A DNA stretch of 64,000 bases from Wenzhouxiangellaceae bacterium (lineage in GTDB: Bacteria; Pseudomonadota; Gammaproteobacteria; Xanthomonadales; Wenzhouxiangellaceae), in assembly GCA_028289455.1 (NCBI GenBank), contig JANQPN010000032.1, positions 62,001 to 126,000 on the forward strand, in the 5' to 3' direction. Within the stretch, counting starts at the first letter, position 1. The number at the start of each line of letters is the position of its first letter. Both the position numbers and the translations under genes were made by a program. The notes under the pieces are model-generated. The model did no database searches, was not told the DNA's origin, and was given only the letters and a program-made list of their open reading frames with translations. Positions 8,032 to 15,985 of this stretch are shown in pieces.

Positions 8032-11000
8032 ATGACCAACACTTTAAATAATGTAGCTTCAATCAGGGTTTCACCGGGCATTGGCGTAGGCCGTGTGGGC
8101 AACAGCAGCGAGTATTTTATTGGCCCGGAAACGCCCAATGTGGTACCGAACCCGGGTAATGGACAGTACAAGGACAACAGCGGCGCAATCAAGCCGCAGG
8201 CCCAGCGTTTCAGGGTATTCGGCTACGACAACAGCGGCAATCTGGTTGGAGAAATCACTCAGGGTTCAACCGTTAACGGTAATGTGGTTAACGTCCAATG
8301 GCAGGTACACGTTACCAATATGAAATCCGCCAACTATGCCTTTCAGGGAAAATATGCATTCAATCCTGATGATCTGAGGAATTCCACTATTCAACCGGGC
8401 CTGCCACCCGCACAGCGTGACCTGCTGATCATTGACCCGGGTGAAAAAAACATTAGCGGCCTTAACCAGGGACCGGTTGAGCTGCTGGATACTGAAGGCG
8501 ACGGCAGTACCATATTCAATATCCCAGGCACCGGTCATACACTGTCATCACGGCTTAAATATGATCCACCGCAAACTGGTGGTAGCGATGTACCGGTCAC
8601 CTACACACCGGCAACCGTCAGCCTGGGCAACCTGTATACCGATGATCAGGGCCGTTTGATTTTTGTTGGCGGCAAAGGCGTTTCCGAATCGTGCACCACA
8701 CCGCAGGTTGTGATTTCCAAAGTGGTCGTATCACAGGCGGAAGAGCCAAATCCGGAATACAACGGCAATTCCTATTTCAACAACCCCGGTTGGTACGACG
8801 ATACCTGCGGCGGTTCCATTAATGTAGTCATCACCAATGGTGGCGGTGGCACCTTATTCAGCACAAACAATAACGCCGGCCAGCGAGGCTGGATTGCGAT
8901 TGCTCCGCCGCATTATGCCCCAGCATCCAACAACGTGGTTTCACTGCTGGATCTGCAGCTGGACCTGTTCCCCGCTTCCGACCCGTATACCGGCCAGGGT
9001 CCGGTTTACTTTGCCCGCACCGTTCGTGGTGGCCCTGTGGAACTGGCAACATCCAGCGATGGAAGCGCAGATAACCTGAGCTTCAACGCCATTTCAGAAT
9101 TCACCAGCAATGACAGCCCGGCAGTTGCCTATTTTCGGGGCAAGACTTATGTATCGGCTTACTCTAATACCGATCAGGGGCTGTTTATCGGCAGTTCAAG
9201 TAATGCAACTGACTTCAATTTTAAAAATATCAGTAATGCACCAAACTCATATGCCTCAACAGCTTTGTCAGTACTGAATAATCAATTGTATGTAGCCTTA
9301 GTCAGTAATGGCATGCCTTACCTGGGCGTTTCAGACGGCAACAACGATTTTACTTTCAATGCCTTATCCATTACCGGTCTTCCAGGTATCAGTAATTATC
9401 AGCCACCGGCACTGACAACATTCAATGGTTCATTATTTTACGCTGTAGTGGCAGGTCTGGATGTGGGGGAACTGATAATAGCCAGCTCCATTGACGGTTC
9501 CAGCAGTAATTTTGAATTCCAAAGCCTGACACTGCCGCATGGCATTATTGCACAGAACAAAATATCGCTGACCACCTATGCGGGTAAGTTATATTGTGCT
9601 TTTGTGGGCACTGATTTTCTGCCTTACCTGGGTGTTTCTTCCGATGGTCAGACGTTTACATTTTCCACTGTCAGCTCCAGTATCGAAAACAGCAGGGGCG
9701 TATCGATTACCGCTTTCAATGGTCAGCTATATTACGCGTTCACTAACGTCGATAATAAAGTGTCACTTTTGACCTCCAGTGACGGGGTCAATTTCACTCA
9801 ACAGTCCACCTACGATAACAGCAACAGCGCACCGGAAATTGCCACCGCCATACCGGTTAATTTCTACCGGGATATTTATCCGATTCTGCGCACGGTAACC
9901 GATTATGCCTGGACCAATGAACGGGCTTTCCATGGACACCGCCCCGGCACATCCGGTGATTTTCTCGATCCTGATTACCTGAGCACACTGGCTAATCCTA
10001 ATTATTCATCAGAACTGATTTCCAGGCCATTTGTATTCGATTTCATCAGGCCACCCGCTCAGGCGGTATATACCGAGGATTCACCTGATGTTCCGGTTAT
10101 TGTTCCGCCACCGCCAGCGCCGGCACCGGCCAATATCACTGCCGGCAGTCAGCAGCAGCGTGCCGATCTGATGCCAAGGCTGTTCGGCAATGGCGGTTCA
10201 CCGCTGGAAAACAACACCAACGGCACCAACTACCCCAATCAGTGGCTGCCGTTAACCGACCATCAGCTGGAAAAATTCCAGCAATGGGTCAACGGCAACT
10301 TCGTCTCAGGACAGCCGGGCCAGCAGCCTTGGCAGGACATTCCCATTCCTGATCAGCTGGATTTTGCCGCACTGCAGCCGACTGTGGGTGGTGGTTTCCA
10401 TCCAGGCATTGAATTGACTTATCTGATGCATGAATCGGCATTCTTTGCCGAAGCTTTCCGATTTACCCAGGATACTGCTCCGGGATCCATCGCCGCCTAC
10501 ATGTCGGTTCCCTGGCAGGGTGATTTCTGGTCCTGCAATATTTCCTGGTGGCCGGCACTGCGCCCGGATATCGTGGTGGAACGTAATGATGAAACACCAC
10601 CTGTACTGACGCATATTCCCTGGTTCCGCAGTAATCAGATTCCACCAGAAGCAGATTCAATCTCCGATTACGAAGGCGGCTACAGCGTAATGGTGGAAAC
10701 CTGGAAAGAACTGGGCTTCGTTACGCCGGTAGCCGGCCTGATTGACCAGGGGCAGCAGGTTTATGAAGAAACCGAGCGCAACCCTGCCCTGGATACGCCG
10801 TCCGTTCTGACCAGCATCAATGCATCACAGGTCAGCAACAATAAAGCGTTGTCGAATAATGGCGGCAGCCTGACGGCACAACCGATCAATACTTCTGACC
10901 CGTCACAGCATTGGCAACTGATTGCCAGCGCCAGTTCGGCAGGTTATCTGTTTATCCAGGAACCCGGCGGCAATAATGTGCTGACGGTGGATTTTTCCAC

Positions 11001-11205
11001 CGGCAATATCAGCCTGGCGCCCAAGAAAGTGCCTCAGGATGACAGTCAGCTATGGCAATACACCGCTTCGGGTTATCCCGGGCATTTCACCTTAACCAGC
11101 AGCATCAATCTTGAATTGCTCAGCGTGCAGGCAGATGGAAGTGTCAGTACCGCTGCCGCATCCAGCCAGCTGCAACAACTATGGCTGCTGCAGGCTTCCG
11201 GCTGA
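8032..11205 (+). CDS. LodA-like CTQ protein with inserted propeller-like domain and C-terminal ricin trefoil
   Basis: This 1057-residue protein starts with the LodA signature VSPGIGVGRVGN and YFIGPE. It keeps the family core (FHPGIELTYLMHE and PWQGDFWSC), with candidate CTQ residues Cys835 and Trp839 or Trp840. Relative to the 644-residue paralogue at 11-1945 it has about 270 extra residues (roughly 333-605). These are made of repeated units of about 47-50 residues with strands such as LTTFNGSLFYAVV and LTTYAGKLYCAFV, resembling propeller blades. Residues about 925-1057 form a ricin-type beta-trefoil with QxW-like motifs (QHWQL, QLWQY, QLWLL), a carbohydrate-binding fold. There is no signal peptide. 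It sits between the heme lipoprotein and the lodB-like gene, ending one base before the latter's start. The LodA core is confident; the added domains are inferred by eye. Confidence 0.85.
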   Translation: MTNTLNNVASIRVSPGIGVGRVGNSSEYFIGPETPNVVPNPGNGQYKDNSGAIKPQAQRFRVFGYDNSGNLVGEITQGSTVNGNVVNVQWQVHVTNMKSANYAFQGKYAFNPDDLRNSTIQPGLPPAQRDLLIIDPGEKNISGLNQGPVELLDTEGDGSTIFNIPGTGHTLSSRLKYDPPQTGGSDVPVTYTPATVSLGNLYTDDQGRLIFVGGKGVSESCTTPQVVISKVVVSQAEEPNPEYNGNSYFNNPGWYDDTCGGSINVVITNGGGGTLFSTNNNAGQRGWIAIAPPHYAPASNNVVSLLDLQLDLFPASDPYTGQGPVYFARTVRGGPVELATSSDGSADNLSFNAISEFTSNDSPAVAYFRGKTYVSAYSNTDQGLFIGSSSNATDFNFKNISNAPNSYASTALSVLNNQLYVALVSNGMPYLGVSDGNNDFTFNALSITGLPGISNYQPPALTTFNGSLFYAVVAGLDVGELIIASSIDGSSSNFEFQSLTLPHGIIAQNKISLTTYAGKLYCAFVGTDFLPYLGVSSDGQTFTFSTVSSSIENSRGVSITAFNGQLYYAFTNVDNKVSLLTSSDGVNFTQQSTYDNSNSAPEIATAIPVNFYRDIYPILRTVTDYAWTNERAFHGHRPGTSGDFLDPDYLSTLANPNYSSELISRPFVFDFIRPPAQAVYTEDSPDVPVIVPPPPAPAPANITAGSQQQRADLMPRLFGNGGSPLENNTNGTNYPNQWLPLTDHQLEKFQQWVNGNFVSGQPGQQPWQDIPIPDQLDFAALQPTVGGGFHPGIELTYLMHESAFFAEAFRFTQDTAPGSIAAYMSVPWQGDFWSCNISWWPALRPDIVVERNDETPPVLTHIPWFRSNQIPPEADSISDYEGGYSVMVETWKELGFVTPVAGLIDQGQQVYEETERNPALDTPSVLTSINASQVSNNKALSNNGGSLTAQPINTSDPSQHWQLIASASSAGYLFIQEPGGNNVLTVDFSTGNISLAPKKVPQDDSQLWQYTASGYPGHFTLTSSINLELLSVQADGSVSTAAASSQLQQLWLLQASG

Positions 11206-11206
11206 T

Positions 11207-12355
11207 ATGCCTTCAGTCGCAGTCATCGGTGGCGGACCTGCCGGCGCTACTGCAGCCTGGCTGCTGGCCGACCGTGGTTTTGAGGTGTGCCTGGTGCATC
11301 GACGGCAAAGGCAAGTCTATAAGGCGGGAGAAACACTCCCGCCGGTTGCCAATGGACTGCTGCAGCGCCTGGGCATCAGCGAATTGATCAAACAGGGCTC
11401 ACATATCACCTGCCCTGGTAATCAAAGCGCCTTCGGTTCAGCTGAACTGGTGGATTTGGATTTTATCTTTTCACCACATGGTCAAGGCTGGCATCTTGAC
11501 CGGTTGGCATTTCAGCAGCAATTGCTGGATCGGGCGGAGCGGCAAGGCGTTAAGGTAATAGACAGTGACCGGCTGCACAGCAGTTGCTACTCTGGCAATC
11601 GCTGGGAGCTACGGCTGCACAGCAAATCAACATCACAAAGCCTGCATGCCGACTGGGTCATTGATGCCAGCGGCATAGCCAGAGCATTTTTACGGCAACG
11701 GGATGTTGCTATTCAAATACATGACAAACTGGCTGCACGTATCGCCGTATTTAAAACCCGCGAATCCGGCCAGGACAAACGGACTTTAATTGAAGCCAGT
11801 GAGAATGGCTGGTGGTATTCCACCAGCGCGCCCAATAACACTCGCATCGTGATGTACTTCAGCGATATGGATTTACCGGATTTCAAATCCTGTGGGGAAA
11901 CCAGCAATTTTATGAAGTTGCTTGGCAATACCCGGTTTATCAGTAACCGGTTGGATATCGAGTGCGACAGCGATCTATTATCGTGTTGTCTCAATCTGTC
12001 GACCGAACCTGCACAAAGCACTTTGCCGGCTACTATCCAGGGGCGGCAGTGGTTTGCTATCGGTGATGCCGCTATGTCATTTGATCCTTTATCTTCACAA
12101 GGCATCTGGAGAGGACTGCAGGCTGCTGAAATCGCAGCTGGACATATTGCCCAGCAGCTGGAAAAACCAGCTGACAATCCATTGTCAACGCATTATTCAG
12201 ACTGGGTCAGTGGAATATTCCATCAATATCTGAACGAAAGAAAAAATTACTATGCAATGGAGCAACGCTGGCACAAGAACCCCTTTTGGCAGCGTCGTCT
12301 AACCAAGATCCACCCGTTTCAGATTAACAGTGAGCTAATCACTGCCGCTGCCTGA
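11207..12355 (+). CDS. LodB-like FAD-dependent CTQ maturation flavoprotein
   Basis: A 382-residue flavoprotein of the tryptophan-halogenase/PHBH-like group. The Rossmann motif VIGGGPAGATAAWLL is at the N-terminus, and the second FAD motif GDAAMSFDPLSSQG is near residue 285. LodB and GoxB of this type are required for CTQ formation in their LodA/GoxA partner. Its start follows the lodA-like stop by one base, indicating translational coupling. An in-frame start at 11111 would overlap the lodA-like gene by 95 bases and precede the Rossmann motif by an unrelated tail, so it is not used. It could serve both LodA paralogues. Family assignment is firm; the exact chemistry is inferred. Confidence 0.88.
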   Translation: MPSVAVIGGGPAGATAAWLLADRGFEVCLVHRRQRQVYKAGETLPPVANGLLQRLGISELIKQGSHITCPGNQSAFGSAELVDLDFIFSPHGQGWHLDRLAFQQQLLDRAERQGVKVIDSDRLHSSCYSGNRWELRLHSKSTSQSLHADWVIDASGIARAFLRQRDVAIQIHDKLAARIAVFKTRESGQDKRTLIEASENGWWYSTSAPNNTRIVMYFSDMDLPDFKSCGETSNFMKLLGNTRFISNRLDIECDSDLLSCCLNLSTEPAQSTLPATIQGRQWFAIGDAAMSFDPLSSQGIWRGLQAAEIAAGHIAQQLEKPADNPLSTHYSDWVSGIFHQYLNERKNYYAMEQRWHKNPFWQRRLTKIHPFQINSELITAAA

Positions 12356-12432
12356 AAAGCATTACAGCCAGCGTCTCTGGCCACCCTAAACCAAACCTGC
12401 CCCACCGGCATCCAATTTTTGTTTCAACAGAG

Positions 12433-12447
12433 CTGATGTATCATCAG
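12433..12447. promoter_or_regulatory. Dyad upstream of AraC-type regulator gene
   Basis: CTGATG and CATCAG form a perfect 6-bp inverted repeat with a 3-base spacer, 25 bases upstream of the GTG start at 12473. The position suits an operator or autoregulatory site, but a dyad this short could arise by chance. Confidence 0.3.
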
Positions 12448-12472
12448 TTGAACTAATCAGGGTTACACTCCA

Positions 12473-13225
12473 GTGAGCACAGCATCCATAGCCATCGAAC
12501 AGTGCACCGGCGGGCTGCTCCCTTATCATCGGCACCAAACGCCGCACACCTGCCTGATATTGTCCGGCGAACTCGCAGACCGCGAATGGCCCAATCACAA
12601 CCAACCGGCCGGCTCAGCTGAAATGCTGCTGTATCCTGCCGGGACCGCGCATTTGATTGAAGCAGGAGATACTGGTCTGGAGTGCGCAGTGATTGAGTGG
12701 ACCGATCAGTTAACCATCAGCAATACCCGGCGTTTCCGGGCCAGACAGCTGAGGGAAGCAACCCTGCAACTGGCAGCATCATTACAATCTGATAATCCTG
12801 CCCGGCGGCGAATCGCAGAATGTGAAACGGTGTCCAATATGTATGCCGCTATACAGCACAGTGATATTCAGCCGCCGGCCGGCTGGATACATGAGGCCCG
12901 CGACAGCATTCGGCAGGATGTAAACAGCATTACCATCCAACAGCTCGCCGCCTGGTCAGGTGTACACCGGGCTTCATTAAGCAGGCGGTTCAAACAGGCA
13001 TACGGTGTATCGCCCGAGCAATACAAAATGCTGTTGAAACTGGAACAGGCTGCAGATCTGATAAATAGCGGTGAGTCCCTGGCGATGGCGGCGGTAACAG
13101 CCGGATTTACCGACCAGCCTCAGCTGAACAGGGTTTGGCGGCATTATTTCGGCACAACACCGCATCATTGGCGTAAACAGACAGCGACAATTGTTCAAGA
13201 TACAGCAACTGACTCTGTGGCCTAA
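12473..13225 (+). CDS. AraC-family transcriptional regulator with cupin-type sensor
   Basis: A 250-residue regulator. The N-terminal half looks like a cupin (HRHQTPHTCLILSGEL, then LLYPAGTAHLIEAG). The C-terminal half has the two AraC helix-turn-helix units: ITIQQLAAWSGVHRASLSRRFKQAYGV and the second with AAVTAGFTDQPQLNRVWRHYFG, ending in the usual GTTPHHWRK. The start is a GTG at 12473, since no ATG precedes the cupin region. It lies about 120 bases after the lod operon on the same strand and 7 bases before the next gene, so it may control one or both. The ligand is unknown. Confidence 0.85.
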   Translation: MSTASIAIEQCTGGLLPYHRHQTPHTCLILSGELADREWPNHNQPAGSAEMLLYPAGTAHLIEAGDTGLECAVIEWTDQLTISNTRRFRARQLREATLQLAASLQSDNPARRRIAECETVSNMYAAIQHSDIQPPAGWIHEARDSIRQDVNSITIQQLAAWSGVHRASLSRRFKQAYGVSPEQYKMLLKLEQAADLINSGESLAMAAVTAGFTDQPQLNRVWRHYFGTTPHHWRKQTATIVQDTATDSVA

Positions 13226-13232
13226 TGTGCCC

Positions 13233-14246
13233 ATGAAAACACTCAAAACCACTTGCTTTTTTGCTTTGCTGATATTGATCATCTCCTTGCAGCCTGGTAT
13301 CGCGGATGCACAGACACAATCGATCAACAGTGAGCATCATTTCCTGCTTCAGAATGATGGCCTGGCGCTGGCTGCAACTATTCTGAAACCCGATAGCAGT
13401 AGCGCTAACGGAACCGGTATTGTCATGCTGCCGGGTTCCGGGCCGGCAGTACGCGGAATGCTTAAACCCGCAGCCGGGCAACTCCTGCAAGACGGTATCA
13501 CGGTACTTATTTTCGATAAGCGTGGCTCCGGGGAATCGCAGGGCGACTGGACAAAATCCTCACTGGATGAACTGGCTGGCGATGCCACTGCTGCATTGAC
13601 ACAACTGCGTAATCAGGCTGGTATCAATTACGCTGGTTTCTGGGCACATAGTCAGGGCAACTGGGTGGCTACTCGGGCTGCCGAACTGGGCGCTAAACCT
13701 GATTTCATCATCGCTGCTTCCGGTGGCGGCGCCTCTCCCCGTCAGGTGGAGCGTTTCAGTTATTCAGCCAAAGTCTCATCAGCTGATACTGACCAGCAGG
13801 CTCTGGCCATGGCACTGGTGGATAATTATTTCGAGTACCTCGCCGGCAATCTGAGCCGTGAAGAACTTGACCGACAAATTGAAGCCGTAAAATCCACAGA
13901 CTGGTACCCACGCCTGGGCATAGACAGGGTTTTGGTTTCGCCTACTTATCGCCCGAAATGGCAATGGGTTGCCGATTATGATCCTGCCAAGCCGATTAAT
14001 AATATGGACTTTCCTGTGTTGGTTCTACTGGGTGGTGCCGATCATTTCATCCCGTTGGAATTAACCATTACGAAGTGGGACCGGCAACTGGCTGGCGGCA
14101 ATCCGGCCAGCCGCATTGTGACATTCCCGGGCCGCGGCCATCACCTGTCATTGACCGGTACCGGGCACGGCCACGGAATCAGTACAGATTCAATTATCTG
14201 GAAAACAACCAGTGACTGGCTGAAACAGGCACTACCAATAAATTAA
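13233..14246 (+). CDS. Secreted alpha/beta hydrolase
   Basis: A 337-residue exported protein (signal peptide TTCFFALLILIISLQPGIADA). It has the alpha/beta-hydrolase layout: oxyanion region MLPGSGPAVRG, DKRGSGESQG, nucleophile elbow AHSQG with Ser140 (Ala replaces the first Gly), acid region GGADHFIP, and catalytic His in GRGHHLS. This resembles periplasmic acyl-peptide or ester hydrolases of the dienelactone-hydrolase/YcjY type. The start at 13233 follows the AraC stop by 7 bases, so the two genes are probably cotranscribed. The substrate is unknown. Confidence 0.8.
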   Translation: MKTLKTTCFFALLILIISLQPGIADAQTQSINSEHHFLLQNDGLALAATILKPDSSSANGTGIVMLPGSGPAVRGMLKPAAGQLLQDGITVLIFDKRGSGESQGDWTKSSLDELAGDATAALTQLRNQAGINYAGFWAHSQGNWVATRAAELGAKPDFIIAASGGGASPRQVERFSYSAKVSSADTDQQALAMALVDNYFEYLAGNLSREELDRQIEAVKSTDWYPRLGIDRVLVSPTYRPKWQWVADYDPAKPINNMDFPVLVLLGGADHFIPLELTITKWDRQLAGGNPASRIVTFPGRGHHLSLTGTGHGHGISTDSIIWKTTSDWLKQALPIN

Positions 14247-14253
14247 GCCTTTA

Positions 14254-14272
14254 TGCAGCCAAACCGGCTGCA
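14254..14272 (+). terminator. Short hairpin after the hydrolase gene
   Basis: TGCAGCC and GGCTGCA form a 7-bp perfect stem with the 5-base loop AAACC, starting 7 bases after the hydrolase stop and before the convergent membrane-protein gene. There is no T tract, so it is at best a weak intrinsic terminator or a 3-prime stabilising hairpin. Confidence 0.35.
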
Positions 14273-14289
14273 CTGATACATGGATTTAG

Positions 14290-14982
14290 TCAATATTGGA
14301 TTAACTGAGAATGCCGGTTGCTTTTATGAAACAACGAAATTAATATCGCCAGCAATACCATCGGTAATACGACCTGCCCCTGCAGCAGTTCCATCGGCCA
14401 GGATGAAATTACTGTTACCCCTGCCCAAAGCAACGGACCGATCAAGAGAAACTTCAACCAACGATTATCGGCAAGCAGCAAGATGCCCGTTACTGAAATA
14501 ATGGTGGCATGTGGCGTAACGCCTATCACTGCTGTTTCCTGCAGCGTACGCCCATCAAACCAGCCCAGCAATGGAATAATAAATACTGCTGCGACCAGAT
14601 ACAGCTTTCCCAACCAAAACGATGCCGGCTGGCTGGTAACGCGCGCTGTTGAAAAAAACTGTGCTACCGCAGCAATCATCAATCCGGCTGCCAGACCATA
14701 GAACAACCAGGCGTAGTAACGCCCTGCCCAATCCAGATGCATGTAGAAACAGTGGAAGTAAACCACACCTACCAGCACACTCATCAGCGCGTGGCAGAAC
14801 AATGCCGCAGGAATAAAATAGTGACTGTTTCTGCTACCCAGATAGGCCATGCAGAACAATAACAGACCAATAAACGCATATACCGGAAATACCGCACCGT
14901 TCAAATCAGCCGTCATGGCAAACAACGATTCCGCTGAGTACGATACGAAATCCGACAGCGAATAACTGAACAAATCACCCAT
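14290..14982 (-). CDS. DUF6064-like polytopic membrane protein
   Basis: A 230-residue protein with about seven hydrophobic segments (for example AVFPVYAFIGLLLFCMAYLG and ATIISVTGILLLADN). The segment LLGWFDGRTLQETAVIGVTPH followed by a hydrophobic stretch, and the overall length, resemble DUF6064 inner-membrane proteins of unknown function. Its ATG overlaps the stop of the upstream aldo-keto reductase gene by one base, so translation of the two is probably coupled. Confidence 0.6.
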   Translation of the reverse strand: MGDLFSYSLSDFVSYSAESLFAMTADLNGAVFPVYAFIGLLLFCMAYLGSRNSHYFIPAALFCHALMSVLVGVVYFHCFYMHLDWAGRYYAWLFYGLAAGLMIAAVAQFFSTARVTSQPASFWLGKLYLVAAVFIIPLLGWFDGRTLQETAVIGVTPHATIISVTGILLLADNRWLKFLLIGPLLWAGVTVISSWPMELLQGQVVLPMVLLAILISLFHKSNRHSQLIQY

Positions 14983-15896
14983 TACAGCGCCCTGACAGCA
15001 TCGGCAATCTGTTGTCTTTCACTTTCAATCAGCAAGCGGCCATAATTTGCGCCCATATTTTCACGCATATGCGCTACCTGAGAGGTTGCCGGAATGGCAC
15101 AGGTAACTGCTGGATGGGACACAATATATTTCAATAACAGCTGGGGCCAGTTATCACAATCCATTGAGACTGCCCATGCCGGTAATGGTGTCCGCTTGGC
15201 GCGATCAATCAAGCGGCCACCCTGAAATGGCCGGTTAACCATTACCGCCACACCCCTGTCTTTTGCCAGTGGCAGCAACCGGTTTTCAACTTCGCGATTA
15301 CCCGCACTGTAAGTCAGCTGAACAAAATCAATATCTTCAGAATTTAGAATACTTTCAACATCGGAATGCCGCCTGCCGTGAGAGGTGGACAGACCCAGGT
15401 ATTTAATTTGTCCGTTCTGCTTCAATTCACGCAGATAGGGCAAATGTCCTCTCCAGTTGTTCAGGTTATGAATCAGGTACGCTGAAAAACCCGGCAGCTG
15501 CCAGAAATTTTTGGAATCCTGAAACTGCCGCCGCCCTTGTGCATCACTGCCGGTCCACACCTTGGTGGTGGCGAATGCATCCTGCTGCCTGCCCAACTGA
15601 CTCAGGCAATAGCCAAGCACCTGTTCAGAAGATCCATACATCGGCGAGGAATCCAGCACGCTGCCACCATTAGCGAAAAACTCGGCCAGTACCTGAGTAC
15701 GGATATTCCGCTGTGCTGTTGAACTTCCCACATTAAAGGTTATCCAGCTACCCATACCAATAACCGGAATGACTTCACCGCTGACCGGGATGGCTTTCTG
15801 TAAAGGCCCGCTTGATGGGACAGCAGCGTTGACTGCCCCGGAAACCAGCAGGCTGCCGGATAACTGTAAAAACTCTCTGCGCTTCAATGACCCCAT
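14982..15896 (-). CDS. Tat-exported aldo-keto reductase
   Basis: A 304-residue protein with a twin-arginine signal (SLKRREFLQLSGSLLVSGA), so it is probably folded and exported. The body is an aldo-keto reductase TIM barrel: an early GMGSWITFNVG, the catalytic-Tyr region LDSSPMYGSSEQVLGYCL, the Lys region FATTKVW, then IKYLGLSTSHGRRH and FVQLTYSAGNREVENRLLPLA. Exported AKRs with Tat signals are found in many proteobacteria, with physiological substrates mostly unknown. The ATG at 15896 is used; the upstream in-frame codon at 15908 is TTG. It is the first gene of a pair with the DUF6064-like protein. Confidence 0.82.
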   Translation of the reverse strand: MGSLKRREFLQLSGSLLVSGAVNAAVPSSGPLQKAIPVSGEVIPVIGMGSWITFNVGSSTAQRNIRTQVLAEFFANGGSVLDSSPMYGSSEQVLGYCLSQLGRQQDAFATTKVWTGSDAQGRRQFQDSKNFWQLPGFSAYLIHNLNNWRGHLPYLRELKQNGQIKYLGLSTSHGRRHSDVESILNSEDIDFVQLTYSAGNREVENRLLPLAKDRGVAVMVNRPFQGGRLIDRAKRTPLPAWAVSMDCDNWPQLLLKYIVSHPAVTCAIPATSQVAHMRENMGANYGRLLIESERQQIADAVRAL

Positions 15897-15985
15897 GGCT
15901 GAATCCAATGGTTGTTATCTTTAGATGAATCCTATGAGCACAAAAACTACGATGAGTTTCATAGAATTATTCAAAGCGGTGTCAA

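Noticed and set aside
9019..9850. Separate gene or frameshift inside the second lodA-like gene
   Set aside because: The propeller-like segment is continuous in frame with the LodA core on both sides, with no internal stop or RBS.
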